In this document: positions 22,401 through 29,877 of the stretch, piece by piece | Layout: every line of letters begins with the position of its first letter | How positions within the stretch are numbered: position 1 is the stretch's first letter | Assembly (NCBI GenBank): GCA_031213475.1 | Contig: JARUPZ010000019.1 | Span: 2,034,940-2,098,939 of the forward strand | Length of the DNA stretch: 64,000 nucleotides | Direction: 5' to 3' | Source: Nereocystis luetkeana | Lineage: Eukaryota > Sar > Phaeophyceae > Laminariales > Laminariaceae | Translations under genes and position numbers: made by a program | Notes under the pieces: generated by a model | Told to the model about the DNA's origin: nothing | What the model saw: the letters and a program-made list of their open reading frames with translations, nothing else | The model's database searches: none

Positions 22401-25400
22401 AACAGTACAGATGGCAGCAGCTAAAAAAATCCTAAGATGCTCAAGTACGACTAGTAATACCGTATTAAGAGCAGAACTGGGAATGCACCCACTCAAGACA
22501 AACGGATATGAGAAAGTTGAAATGGCAACATAAAGTAAGGAACATGCCACAAAAGAGGTTGCCGGCCATAGTTGATAGAGCTGTATGGGAGAAAGTAACA
22601 AAAGGGCGAACTGGAATAAGGTGGGATATCGTAGTTGAGAAAGTATGGAAGGATATAGGGGGAAACCAAGAAGAGGCGATGTTCGCCGGGAAGTTTGGGA
22701 AGTACAAGGCAGAAGTAGAAGAAAGGATAGAAAGAAGGGAAAGGCTAGCGCTACGAAACAAGGTGGAATCGGAAAAACACCTAGAGATATACGGGAGATT
22801 GAGGGAAGGAATAGGACTGAAAACGTATCTGAACGGCCCAATGGACTTCGCGAAAACGCTGAAGCTGCGTTTTCGTGTAGGCGACCTGGACTTGCCAGAA
22901 AGAAGAAAGAGGTATACCAGTAGCCGGGAGGAGGAGGAAATAGATGCACAGATGTGCCCGTGTGGCAAAGCGATAGAGAGTAGAACTCACATAGTAGGAG
23001 AATGTGAAATATACAAGGAGGAACGGGATGTGTTAGAAGAGGAGATAAGGGAAATAGACGAGTGTGACATGGAGGAGTTTGACACACTAGATAGCAGCGA
23101 GAAAACGATCGCTATCCTAGGAGATAAACGGTTGCCACAGGCGGCCAAACAGGAAGGGGATAAGATTAGCAAAAAGTTTCTATGTAATATATGGAATTAC
23201 ATGAGCGCCCAATTGTTGGAGGTGTCTCTATTAGGAGTAGGAACGGCGCTCCGTCTCGAAAGGGATGCGTGGTCAATGGTCAAATGACTAAGGCAAGCAA
23301 CAAATGAGTACCCCCCCCCCCCCCCCCCCCCCCCCCGCCCCCCCGCCCCCGTTCTGTCGCGACCCACCTCCATTAACAAATGCATTACATTGAATTAATC
23401 GTAGTGCGACGCGGAGTTCTTGGTTGATGGCCGAGTGATGGTGAAGAGCAAGCTTGTCGGCAGGTATCACATCCAGGTGAGTTCGCTAACTAGCCCCCTC
23501 CCCACAACCGGCTGCGCCCTCGTGTTCGGGACGTGCGCTTGCCTTGTTTGAAGGGTCGCACCCGATACTTTCTGAGGCTCCTCCGCTCGAGAAACTCTCC
23601 ACGCCTCCATACCTGCAGTATCCCCGAAACGAAACCGATTTTTAGAAAACGTGGGCGCTCGAACTCGGCCCGTACTGCATAGGTATGGGTGTTGTCCGAA
23701 TTATATCGTGAGACAGAAATGGATCAGCGATAAGGCATGCCTCGTCGGGCAATTTCTCGGTGCCCTTCAAGGAGCCCCCGTGAGTCGGAAGTGTTTGCCT
23801 TGGAAGGCAAAAAAAATGATGCGATCCCTACCGTAGAACGCGTCTTTGCGTATACATTTGCTTAGGAGGTCCGAGTGGGAGAAATGGTTGGAGAGGAAAG
23901 AGGGGGTTGAAAAAAGAAGAAGAAAAAAAGAAGGCTCCTCCCCGCCTGCGCCGCGCCGCCGCGTATTTATCAACGCTCCGCGTTTGTTTCTGCGTTACGA
24001 GGTGTGTGCGTGTGTGTGTATACCGCCCGCTCTGCGTTGCGCGTGCAGCGGGTTTTGCATGTGCGGCGTTTTCGTGTTGGGCGGGGGTGCCGCCGCGAAA
24101 AGGAACCGATCGCTTGCGGTGGCGGTATGTACAGTATGTTGTTGTTTTTTTTCGTTTGAACGGCGGCACCCTGACAGGGAAACAAACCTCTACAATAGTC
24201 CGATGACGCCGCGTGTTTTAGTTTATGTTGCTGGGAGTTGGTTGCTGTAAGTTGGCGTGCGGTGGTGGAAATGTTTTGTTGCGGGCGGGCGGGCGCCAGC
24301 CGAGCGAGCGGCTGCATAAAAAAGTTAATCTACGTGTACTAAAAGTAGCTGGGTTTATTTCGACGGCTGATGCTATGTTCCGAAGTAGTTCTTTGATGAC
24401 AACCTCAACATTTGCGCTTTGCACGACTGTTCGCCCGCAGACCTCGGACAGGATGCAATTTCACCCCCCAGGGTTGCGGCAGCTTGTGCGATATACTTGT
24501 AGCACGATAGCAGTAAGTATAGCGCGCGCACCTTTCCTTCGTTGGCGTGCCGTGGAGCGAAGCCCCCGCCCCCACCCCTCTCCCTCCCCTCTGCTCGCTT
24601 GCCCGCCATGTCGCTTTGCTTACTTATTTGCTTGTTGGGCTGCTTTCTCCTCTGTCTTGGATCGTATTTGCGATGCGATACTCGCGTACAGGACGACTTC
24701 GTGGAGGACGGTACACAGGGGTTACACTACTGCCAGCTGGAACCGTACGAGGACACGGTTTTGGGAGGAAGGGACTCTGGGGAGCTAGAGGAACTCCATG
24801 CGAAAGCCAGGGCGTTATGCCACGGATTTCTCGGCCCTTTCAAGGTATGCCCCCCCCCCCCCCCCCCCCCCCTGCTCGTAGGTTTTTTGTTTTTTCAGTG
24901 AACGCCAGTCGTTTTTGTGTGACCCCCCCCCCCCCAAGTCAATGATCGTCCAATGATTTAATGAGAGTGTGTACCAGTAAATTATGTAGGTCGTGTTTAC
25001 ATGTATTGCTTTTGTGGCGTCCGTTCGCGGTGCTCGAGGTACATAGAGAAGCCATGGTAATAGTGTAATAGTATTACGGGGGACCATAGTTAATAGGACC
25101 TGTGGTGTACATAAAAAACTATATATCTAACCATTTCTACGAACAATCTTTTGTCTTATTAACTATGTTCCCCCGTAATAGTAGCAGGTGATGAGTCTCA
25201 CGACGCCCTCGGTCGGAATACAGCTCGAGGATTAATAGTATACCAGGTGTATCCTATTGATTGATACTATTACGGGGGACCATAGTAAACAGAACCAAAT
25301 AGTGTTATTACGGGGGACCATAGTTAATAGGACCTATGGTATACATAAAAACCTATATATTTAACCATTTTTACTAACACTATTTGGTCCTATTAACTAT

Positions 25401-26464
25401 GGTTCCCCGTAATAGTAAAAATAGCGAAATATTCAGGTTTTTGTGAGTACTGTAGGTCCTATTAACTATAGTCCCCCGTAGTAGTAGACGCGCAAAGTTC
25501 GAAAGTTACGCTGGCTAATTCGCGGACGGCGGTGAATATCGGTCTAGGACTGATTTTTTTCGGCGGGACGTTGCGCCTGGACACCGGACAGGCAGCACAA
25601 ACGTATCCCTAGCTGAATAGTGGGCGCTTCCAACACCGTGCCAGAGAGGCGGCGACGCTAATCAGCCAATCGTTATCCTGCAGAGCGACACCCCCCTTCT
25701 CTCCAGTTGTATCAACAGCACTCAAGACCGTGCACAGCTCAACTAGTGTCATTGGGGAAAATTTTCATACCGGGTGCGAGGTGTAGATTGTACCTGGTAT
25801 GTGAGCTGTTCATGTAGGAAGTATGCTGCTGTGGATGGTGACTACGGGGTAAAAGCTCTGGCGCGCGCAAGGTTTTGCACGTTTTTGTCGCTTGTGGTTG
25901 CATGCTCATCACCCCTTGCTCCTCCTCCTACTCCTCCTCCTCCTCCTCCTAAAGGTTTGCCCCCTCCATCTATCCCCCCCTCCATACCATTTCCTCCTCT
26001 TTCTCCTCCAGAGCCAGCTCGTGGAGACGCACGGGGATATCCCGATGGGTGCGGTAAACCTATCGATGTGGATGGCGTCATTCCTCCCGTTTTACGTTGC
26101 CGAGAAGCACGCCCTCCTGCAGACCACGTGCACCCGAGAGCGGCTGCGCGCATGCCTCCGATGCGTGTCGTCCATGGAGGCGGTAGCGAAGGGGGTCGTC
26201 CGGCAAGCGGAGGGATCGGGGGCGGAGGGTCCACCACCACAAGCACAAGCGCCGCCGCCGCCACCACCACCACCACCACCACCACTATCAAGCGCGCAGC
26301 CTTCTGATGAGGCGGCGAGGGCACAAGGAACGGCGGCGGCGGCGGCGCAAGCGGTGGCAGGTACCGCCTCGTCGGCAGCATTGGGGGGCTCGGTTGGCGC
26401 GGCAGAGGCCGGGTCATCGGCCGAGGTTGGCGTACCTGTAAGCGCGTGGTGGGACGGACCGTGA
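5611..26464 (+). CDS. RING finger plus LON substrate-binding-domain protein (LONRF/CrgA-like E3 ubiquitin ligase), 6 exons
   Basis: Joining 5611-5810, 17545-17775, 19389-19458, 23405-23476, 24692-24844 and 26012-26464 gives 392 codons. All junctions are GT..AG and in phase: introns 1 and 2 split an Arg codon after its second base, introns 3-5 are phase 0. A C3HC4 RING lies near the N-terminus (C22, C25, C37, H39, C42, C45, C57, C60), followed by the usual RING-distal motif PQNVMIADIAKALFPE (residues 72-87). A LON N-terminal domain spans about residues 105-300 (FEPRYKLMMKR, GDIALVAQV, VEDGTQGLHYC, LSMWMASFLP). The tail is low complexity with a poly-Pro run near 323-333. In this family RING recruits E2 and LON is a binding module; the protein should be cytosolic or nuclear. 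Vertebrate LONRFs also carry TPRs and a second RING; neither is present here. The start is the ATG at 5611; the only upstream in-frame start is a GTG. A GTAAGC donor at 26437 could add a further 3' exon. Confidence 0.88.
6309..6390. repeat. Family B hairpin repeat, copy 2
   Basis: A shorter member reading TTTAGGGCTGCAGTCCCGTC to AAAACGGGACTGCAGCACTA. It lacks the central duplicated GTCCCCAATTGTCCCC part. Confidence 0.7.
7088..7318. repeat. Family B hairpin repeat, tandem copies 3 and 4 (7088-7193, 7212-7318)
   Basis: Two complete members lie in direct order, 18 bases apart. Both have the TTAACCCCTTTA left arm and CCCAATTGTCCCCAA in the right arm. They differ from each other, so this is not a very recent tandem duplication. 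Confidence 0.75.
7662..7725 (+). repeat. 64-bp segment duplicated inversely at 31247-31310
   Basis: GTGTGTTCTTCACATTAAAC through CCGTCGACATCCAGCACAAC to CAGTGTCCGTG is repeated as an exact reverse complement 23.5 kb away. The flanks are unrelated apart from the GT run. Confidence 0.75.
8024..8150. mobile_element. MITE-A copy in RING-LON intron 1
   Basis: Termini match the family (TTACGGGGGACC and GGTCCCCCG), and the interior 'AAAAACCTGTATATTTCACT' is shared with other copies. The right end has lost its last bases (GTTATGG instead of GTAATAG). Confidence 0.75.
8222..8317. repeat. Family B hairpin repeat, copy 5
   Basis: It runs AACCCTTTTAGAACCGCAGT to ACTGCGGTGCTATAAGGGGT and is 70 bases from a MITE-A copy. 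Confidence 0.75.
8676..8753. mobile_element. 78-bp TIR mini-element (CCACTCTGTCCC ends)
   Basis: CCACTCTGTCCC at 8676-8687 is matched by its complement GGGACAGAGTGG at 8742-8753, with TA immediately outside both. It looks like a very small Tc1/mariner-type MITE. Only one copy was found in this window. Confidence 0.55.
9555..11294. mobile_element. Foldback element X with about 270-bp inverted arms
   Basis: The element begins TTGCACTGCCCAC and ends GTGGGCAGTGCAA. The left arm (9555-9661 plus 10499-10663) is the inverted complement of the right arm (about 11024-11294). Matching landmarks include GACTGGAACCACGTCTGC, CCTGTAGGACATT and GTCGCTGAAGTTTGAAAA. The single-copy centre (10664-11023) codes for nothing evident. 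It sits inside family D; the copy at 14.9 kb lacks it. Without its own insert it is about 904 bases. Confidence 0.75.
9663..10495. mobile_element. TIR element Y (GGGCCCATCTTAACGGGGA ends), TAA target duplication
   Basis: A 19-base perfect terminal inverted repeat, GGGCCCATCTTAACGGGGA, bounds 833 bases. TAA occurs at 9660-9662 and again at 10496-10498. A 3-bp TWA duplication fits the PIF/Harbinger group. No transposase is visible, so it is non-autonomous. The other arm of foldback X is uninterrupted at the equivalent place (about 11188-11196), giving a paralogous empty site. Confidence 0.8.
11715..12120. repeat. Short-period array S3 (about 42-bp units, then GGGTAC/GTACCC)
   Basis: Three degenerate units carry GGGTATGGAAGT...CTCACAGGAGTTCCGGGG with a spacing near 42 bases (11725-11860). 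They pass into a zone of ACCCGTACCC and GGGTACGGG motifs in both orientations (to about 12120). Confidence 0.65.
12660..13225. repeat. Short-period array S4 (TACGGTGCGGTTCGGTGCGG units, about 40 bp)
   Basis: At least eight units with the core ACGGTGCGGTTCGGTGCGGT recur about every 40 bases from 12697 to 12960. A two-copy repeat of about 94 bases (GTTTCTCTACGGTGCACCGTA at about 13045 and 13139) follows. Some frames are open across the units but encode only repeated Arg/Phe/Gly peptides. Confidence 0.75.
13220..13490. repeat. GCAAGCAAGCGCTGCTGC minisatellite and (GCT)n microsatellite
   Basis: Degenerate 15-18-base units of AAGCAAGCGCTGCYGC run to about 13390, then a pure GCT tract of about 50 bases (13408-13458). 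The long Ala, Leu, Ser or Gln ORFs here come from the repeat. It is in RING-LON intron 1. Confidence 0.75.
14340..15245 (+). mobile_element. Family D repeat, copy 2
   Basis: It shares the blocks GCCGTCGCGGGTGTCGGC, GAAAGCTTTACCCGGACCGA and GGTGCTGCTGCTGTGCCATG with the other D copies. It ends in the hairpin GCGGGCGGCGTAGGCCGC at 15207-15230. It has no foldback insertion, so it is the empty-site reference for copy 1. Sequence from about 14080 may be a diverged 5' part. Confidence 0.7.
15535..15885. repeat. Short-period array S5 (same unit as S4, with an inverted end)
   Basis: Nine or so units of CCTACGGTGCGGTTCGGTGC are followed at 15842-15885 by the complement GCGGTTAACCGCACCGAACC ... AAACCGCACCGTA. 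The array therefore ends in its own inverted repeat. Confidence 0.75.
16243..16453. mobile_element. MITE-A outer copy interrupted by a second MITE-A (16327-16431)
   Basis: The outer element starts TTACGGGGGACCATAGTTAA and ends ACTATGGTCTCCCGTAA. Inside it lies a complete second copy starting TTACGAGGGGCC and ending GGCCCCCCGTAA. Removing the inner copy and one TA restores a continuous family sequence. The pair is in intron 1 of the RING-LON gene. Confidence 0.75.
17545..17775 (+). CDS. RING-LON gene, exon 2 (RING-distal helix and start of LON domain)
   Basis: The acceptor is GACTCGCAG after a T-rich tract. The first base completes the Arg codon opened in exon 1, and the frame then runs without a stop into LELCLPAFF-type LON strand 1 and the hallmark FEPRYKLMMKR. 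The exon ends CCAAAG before GTGTGC, again splitting an Arg codon after two bases. The minus-strand ORFs over this exon are shadows. Confidence 0.9.
17835..17990. repeat. Short-period array S6 (GACCC), directly after RING-LON exon 2
   Basis: TTCACGGCTCGAGTGAAACC is followed by CCGACCCGACCGACCCGTGA and GACCCGACCCGACCCGTG. The layout mirrors S2. It starts 60 bases after the exon 2 donor. Confidence 0.65.
18419..18505 (+). repeat. Family H (CACGTCAAGGCCTCTTTCGG) copy 1
   Basis: It shares CAAGGCCTCTTT and a later GGTC / CCGCGGTC block with copies at 41.3, 60.2, 60.6 and 61.3 kb. Here it lies in RING-LON intron 2. Confidence 0.5.
19127..19358. repeat. (CCT)n polypyrimidine tract before RING-LON exon 3
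   Basis: About 230 bases of almost pure CCT lie 30 bases upstream of the exon 3 acceptor. All ORFs over it are homopolymeric (poly-Ser, Leu, Pro, Arg, Gly) and are rejected as genes. Confidence 0.85.
19389..19458 (+). CDS. RING-LON gene, exon 3 (LON core)
   Basis: This 70-base exon encodes FAYVPNYSKNVAAKGDIALV and ends in AQV before GTGAGC. It matches the LON position that reads FGxVP...GDIGxVxEI in relatives. The acceptor CTATCAG lies only about 30 bases after a CCT tract of more than 230 bases. The frame joins exon 2 exactly. Confidence 0.87.
19990..20772 (+). pseudogene. LINE ORF2 part 1: endonuclease C-terminal part
   Basis: The frame is open upstream of 19990, and a GTG is the first start-like codon, so this is a truncated reading frame rather than a real start. 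It carries VVLVGDFNSRIG and the terminal SDH-like TDH triad residue. It ends at a premature TGA (20770-20772), after which the same frame continues. Confidence 0.75.
20773..21789 (+). pseudogene. LINE ORF2 part 2: RT fingers and palm (blocks 0-3)
   Basis: This is the same frame as the endonuclease fragment. It encodes a Lys-rich linker and RT blocks up to FLDVRKAYDTVW, the first catalytic Asp being in that motif. The frame is lost at about 21785, where the sense continues one frame over (RSAVMLDGE). Confidence 0.8.
21783..22241 (+). pseudogene. LINE ORF2 part 3: RT catalytic FADD block and thumb
   Basis: After a frame change this segment holds ILQGVAQGCTLPPNLFKIYI and GLMFADDFVGIS (catalytic pair AD-D). 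The thumb includes DQYTYLGVEISKYCSWDTHI. It ends at an in-frame TAG at about 22239, beyond which the same frame still reads sensibly for about 20 codons. Confidence 0.8.
22300..23287 (+). pseudogene. LINE ORF2 part 4: C-terminal domain with zinc motif
   Basis: Two overlapping frames join near 22515. The first reads VPKLEYAGEVWEG and VQMAAAKKILRCSS, the usual LINE connection region. The second is 259 codons to TGA at 23285-23287 and carries CPCGKAIESRTHIVGEC, the CCHC knuckle found at LINE C-termini. Confidence 0.75.
23311..23351. repeat. C-rich tract at the 3' end of the LINE
   Basis: A run of about 25 C, then CCGCCCCCCCGCCCCC, begins about 24 bases after the LINE stop codon and ends about 50 bases before exon 4. 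A similar C run (19847-19877) and a G run (19931-19950) precede the element. Confidence 0.7.
23405..23476 (+). CDS. RING-LON gene, exon 4 (LON core)
   Basis: This 24-codon phase 0-0 exon encodes FLVDGRVMVKSKLVGRYHIQ near its 3' end. It is the LON element with the pattern DGR-x-(L/V)V-x3-G-xRF that must sit between exons 3 and 5. It ends ATCCAG before a consensus GTGAGT. The acceptor ATCGTAG has only a modest pyrimidine tract. The exon begins about 50 bases after the C-tract that ends the LINE in intron 3. Confidence 0.82.
24692..24844 (+). CDS. RING-LON gene, exon 5 (LON core)
   Basis: This exon encodes 51 residues beginning DDFVEDGTQGLHYCQLEPYE, typical of the LON strand following the RF(R/H)V motif. 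It then enters the predicted helix ELEELHAKARALCHGF. The acceptor is GCGTACAG and the donor AAG before GTATGC, with both boundaries in phase 0. The donor is followed directly by a C run of about 22 bases. Confidence 0.88.
25074..25178. mobile_element. MITE-A copy in RING-LON intron 5
   Basis: A TA-flanked 105-base palindrome with the standard termini and the internal phrase ATAAAAAACTATATATCTAA. It lies about 200 bases after exon 5. Confidence 0.8.
25270..25481. mobile_element. MITE-A outer copy interrupted by a second MITE-A (25308-25412)
   Basis: The outer copy is split after AATAGTGT. The inner copy runs from 25308 to 25412 and is flanked by TA at 25306-25307 and 25413-25414. Excising it with one TA gives AGTGTTAGTAAAAAT, the normal interior of the family. 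The right terminus of the outer copy is mutated (CCCCCGTAGTAG). Confidence 0.8.
26012..26464 (+). CDS. RING-LON gene, exon 6 (LON C-terminal helices, low-complexity tail, stop)
   Basis: The acceptor TTTCTCCTCCAG has a strong pyrimidine tract. The exon encodes the C-terminal LON helices (NLSMWMASFLPFYVAEKHAL, then RERLRACLRCV). A Gly, Pro and Ala-rich tail follows, made of poly-Pro and GCG repeats, up to TGA at 26462-26464. A 322-codon ORF on the opposite strand is a GC-rich shadow. A GTAAGC at 26437 might be a real donor, in which case the last eight residues would differ. Confidence 0.85.
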   Translation, partial: SQLVETHGDIPMGAVNLSMWMASFLPFYVAEKHALLQTTCTRERLRACLRCVSSMEAVAKGVVRQAEGSGAEGPPPQAQAPPPPPPPPPPPLSSAQPSDEAARAQGTAAAAAQAVAGTASSAALGGSVGAAEAGSSAEVGVPVSAWWDGP

Positions 26465-26493
26465 AAGAAAGGGTGGAGAAAGAGAGGAGAAGG

Positions 26494-26522
26494 GAGGGAG
26501 GGAGGGAGGGAGGGAGGGGGAC
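26494..26522. repeat. (GGGA)n tract after the RING-LON stop
   Basis: Seven GGGA units and then GGGGGACG start 30 bases after the stop codon, followed by GAGA-rich sequence. If transcribed, the 3' UTR RNA could form a G-quadruplex. Confidence 0.6.
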
Positions 26523-28019
26523 GAAGAGGGAGAGACAGAGAGAGATGAAACCGCAGAGGCGATGCAGTTGCCCCTTTCTGGTGGCGATTGGGTCCGTGTT
26601 GTGCTTCGTGGCATCTTCTTGTGGGTCTAGTTCTTTTTCTTCTTGGAATGAGTGCTCTTGTTCTTCTTCGGACGAGCAACGAGATGTGGCTTCGTATGCC
26701 GACTTATGAGGACGGTAGTAGCACGCCGTGGAGCTCGGCGCGCATATACTCGGCTGCCGCGGGTGCCGCGGCAGCCCGCGGCTGCCATGAGGGGCGAGAT
26801 GAGGCCACACGAGGCTCGAGGAACAAAACGAGCGAGGTGGTAGGTCCCAGAACCAAGGAGCCTCGCTCTCTCTCTATCGCCTGTATCCTCTGGTCGGGTC
26901 GCTTCTGTTTTGTGTGGAGAGACTATCCGCTGCTGCGCCCCGTGGCACGATGCTGCCACGACCCCCCGGTGACGCAGGCAGTGCAAAGAGGGATAGGACT
27001 CTTTAGTTGGTGCCCGCGTGTGTTTTGCTGTCTGTCTGGACGCTCGGTGGGTCCTTCTTGGTTGCTCTGCCTCGAGCGTTGGCGCCAGAGCACTGGCGCT
27101 CGCTCTCGCACCTGCGCGCGCGTCCTTCGTCTCGTTCGAGACGTTTTTTGTTTTTATTTCTATCAAGGAGGCCTTCAAGACACGACGCGTGGAAGACATG
27201 TTTTCTTAATTCTTCTTGTAATTGGAGAATTTCCCGTTTTTTGTAGGGGGCGTGTTGCATGCGTGCGTTCGTTCGTTCGTTCGTTCGTGCGCGCGTGTGC
27301 GACGATGAGCGACCTTGCCTGCCCCCTGTGCCCGCAAACCTGGAGCATGGGTGGGTAGGTACCTTGCACTATATTGTACCGGCGTGAAGAAGTGTACATA
27401 TTCCCGAAAATGTGGTGGGAAACACTCTGTAGTCTATTTAGAGTTTGCGTGTTCTGGCTGCGGCGGTGGTGCTGCGCTCTACAAACTCCTGAAAAAGTGC
27501 CGGTATGTTTGCACGCACTCCATGGGTTTTTTAGCTTTTGTATATTGTGGCGGAAGCGGCCGTGGTGGCGGTGGTGGTGGCGGCGGCGGCGGCGGGTGGT
27601 TGCGGCGTCGCGCTCTTTTTTCGTCCTTAGGTGTGTGCTTCGTGTTGGGTGTGGCCTGATGATGGCGGCGGCGACACCGCGCTTTTGTTTTGTCCTTCCA
27701 TTACATGTAGCTACTCTTTTTTTTTTCTTCATATTTCCGGTGTAGCCTTTTCGGTTGTTTGACCTTTTACCGGATCTCGGTTCAACCGGCGAGCGTTTTT
27801 GTTTCGTTTCTCCTGGCTTTGGATGGGAAGAGCACCAGGTGGTGTGTTGCCCAGGCTTGGCACCGGGGGGTGGCGTTTTGCGTGAGCCCTGGAGCGAGAA
27901 GGGTATGGCGAAGGTTGCTGAGTGTGCAGGAGGGGGGGGGGGGGGGCGAGTAGCGTCGATTGTAAAGTCCTGCATTTCCTAAAGGCGGCGGTGCGAGTGA
28001 GAGGTGGGGGAGGTGGTGG

Positions 28020-28192
28020 GGGGGGGTGTACTCGATATCATGCATATGGCCAGAGTCATTTGACCATGGACCCTCGCATCCCTACAATGCTGAGACGGAG
28101 CACGTCGGGTTTTCACCGACCAGGCAGGCAGACATTGCTTGCACCAAATGCGAAGCGCCGTGAGGTGTTCGGCGAGTCGCATAAAGGTAGGG
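28020..28192 (+). repeat. Family E repeat, partial copy
   Basis: It shares TACTCGATATCATGCATATG, CGGGTTTTCACCGACCAGGC and GCGAAGCGCCGTGAGGTG with the longer copies at 39.4, 52.5 and 59.2 kb. Only the 5' third is present. Confidence 0.7.
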
Positions 28193-29486
28193 AGAGGGGG
28201 GGGGGGGGGGGGTCATCTAGCGAGTAGGCGTCTTGATGGTGCTGTGCTCTCGCGTATATACCGGGGATGGATGTATTTTTCTTGTGTTTTATTCATCTTT
28301 CCGAGCCACAGAACTGTTTTATTAATCTTTCCGAGCCACAGAACTTGGTTTGATGGCCCGGACTGACTGCACCCACCCGACAAGTACAAGGCACCTCTCG
28401 AGTGAACGAAGGTACAATCATTTTGTTTTCTGAGGCAACGCGATTCGAAGGTGTTTTTTTATTCTCCTCCTCCAACCTTCGGAGGTGACACATCTCTATC
28501 GGGTGTTTCATGGTAGCATCTCCACGTCCTGTTTATTATGTCCTCAGCAGCTCGTCGTCGCCGGACACGAAGCCTAGCGGGAACGAAAGCGCAACAAAAG
28601 ACCCCACCTCGACCCTTTTTTTCAAATGTTTCTGTACCCTTGTTCTCACGGAGTGGGCATGGACTGGAGTCGATAAACACACGCGCGCGACGCAAAACCT
28701 TTTCTTGGATTGCTCGCTCTGCGCGATGATAGCCCGGAGGGGGTCATCGGCGCTCACAGACCCGGATGATAGGGGGTACGGACAGGCAGGCCTCGGTATA
28801 TACATGGCGTCGTTTGGAGAGATGGTGGACTTACGGCCGACTCTGAGTGCTCTTAACAAACTGCAGGCAGGCGTGCAGCTTGCAATGCAAAGCTGACGTC
28901 TACCAAGAATACAAAAAATATGTACTCGACGTATACAACTAACTCTTCCTTTAAGTAGTCTGCGCCTTGAGCGCTCGGCGGGACAGCGACTTTGAGCGAA
29001 TACCATCCACGCAAGGAAAGTAAGCGCTTGCAGCGCATGTGATGCGTAGCATGTATGTGTTGGTGGAAGGAGAGAAACGGCCCAGTGCCGCTTTTAGGCC
29101 AGCGTCCGGCCTTTTTGCAGAGGGCGCGTATCTACTCTATTCGTCTGTTTCTCTCTCTCTCTGCCTGTATCCGCTCATCATGATGTGTCACGATGCATAT
29201 ACAAAAGTACTACCTGTTAGTACCAATCTGTTCGTAAACGCAAGGAACGTTTCGTTGTTTGTATTATGACGGAGGCCCGTAGTATGTAGGCCCAAAGAAA
29301 GCTCCGAGTCGCCCACTTTTTGTGCGTTGTATCTCAAGAACCACCAACCAACCACGTGGATCGAAAATGCTGTCGGTTTCAAATACGCGGTCGAGGATGG
29401 GCTTTCCATCGATGCCTCATTCATATTCTTCATGAATACATTTGGGGAGCCTCTCCCCCCCCCCCCCGTTTTGGGCCTACCAGGTA

Positions 29487-29590
29487 TTACGGGGGCCGTA
29501 GTTAATAGGACCTACGGTACACACAAAAACCTATATATTTCGCTATTTTTGCCAACAATATTTAGTCCTATTAACTATGGTCCCCCGTAA
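29487..29590. mobile_element. MITE-A copy inserted in a CCAGGTACCAGG palindrome
   Basis: The element runs TTACGGGGGCCG to GGTCCCCCGTAA and is flanked by TA at 29485-29486 and 29591-29592. Flanks read ACCAGG-TA and TA-CCAGGTAT, so the pre-insertion site was ACCAGGTACCAGGTAT, a copy of the window's dispersed palindromic motif. Confidence 0.8.
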
Positions 29591-29877
29591 TACCAGGTAT
29601 ATATTAGGGACCACCGTGAATAATAATATTATAACAACCATCCTTGAAGTTACATGAAGCCCGGACAGAGCGTGCACCATCATCTGGTCCTCAGTATTCG
29701 CCTGTGAAATGGGGGTCGGCAAAATACGTGGCAACGGAGATAAAGGTTCGTTGGAGTCGGGTTATGGTGTGTCTCGTCGCGATGAGGGAGTGGCGAAGCT
29801 GAGGGGAGACATCGATTCGAGCACTAACACATACCTGGTACCTGGTACCAGGTACCAGGTACTTACATACTAGTATT

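Larger units (their letters stand above)
19950..23300 (+). mobile_element. Non-LTR retrotransposon (LINE), 5'-truncated and pseudogenised, in RING-LON intron 3
   Basis: The element encodes the end of an AP-like endonuclease (GDFNSRIG, LDFIGV, TDHCLIW) and then a reverse transcriptase. RT blocks are KAAGADQI, GDKADPGNYRGITLLS, QAGFRPNRSCVDH, LDVRKAYDTVW, QGCTLPPNLFKIYIND and FADD. A C-terminal CCHC zinc motif (CPCGKAIESRTHIVGEC) follows. The 5' end is missing because the ORF opens inside the endonuclease. Lesions include TGA at 20770 and TAG at about 22239, with frame changes near 21785, 22310 and 22515. The stop at 23285-23287 is followed by about 20 bases and then a C-rich tract to about 23350. 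The clade is not certain. Confidence 0.88.
26523..29870. other. Downstream of the RING-LON gene: no supported gene
   Basis: Open frames (26588-27358 plus, 26627-27199 minus, 28510-28896 plus) lack recognisable domains and lie in G/C-skewed, repetitive DNA. (TTCG)n occurs at 27264-27290 and GGT/GGC triplets at 27560-27600. The first few hundred bases are probably RING-LON 3' UTR. Confidence 0.4.

Noticed and set aside
25842-26810. 322-codon minus-strand ORF
   Set aside because: Antisense shadow of RING-LON exon 6 and its flanks; Pro/Val low complexity without a domain.
26588-27358. 256-codon plus-strand ORF downstream of the RING-LON stop
   Set aside because: No recognisable domain; the first start is not supported and the composition shifts along the ORF. 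More likely 3' UTR and intergenic DNA.
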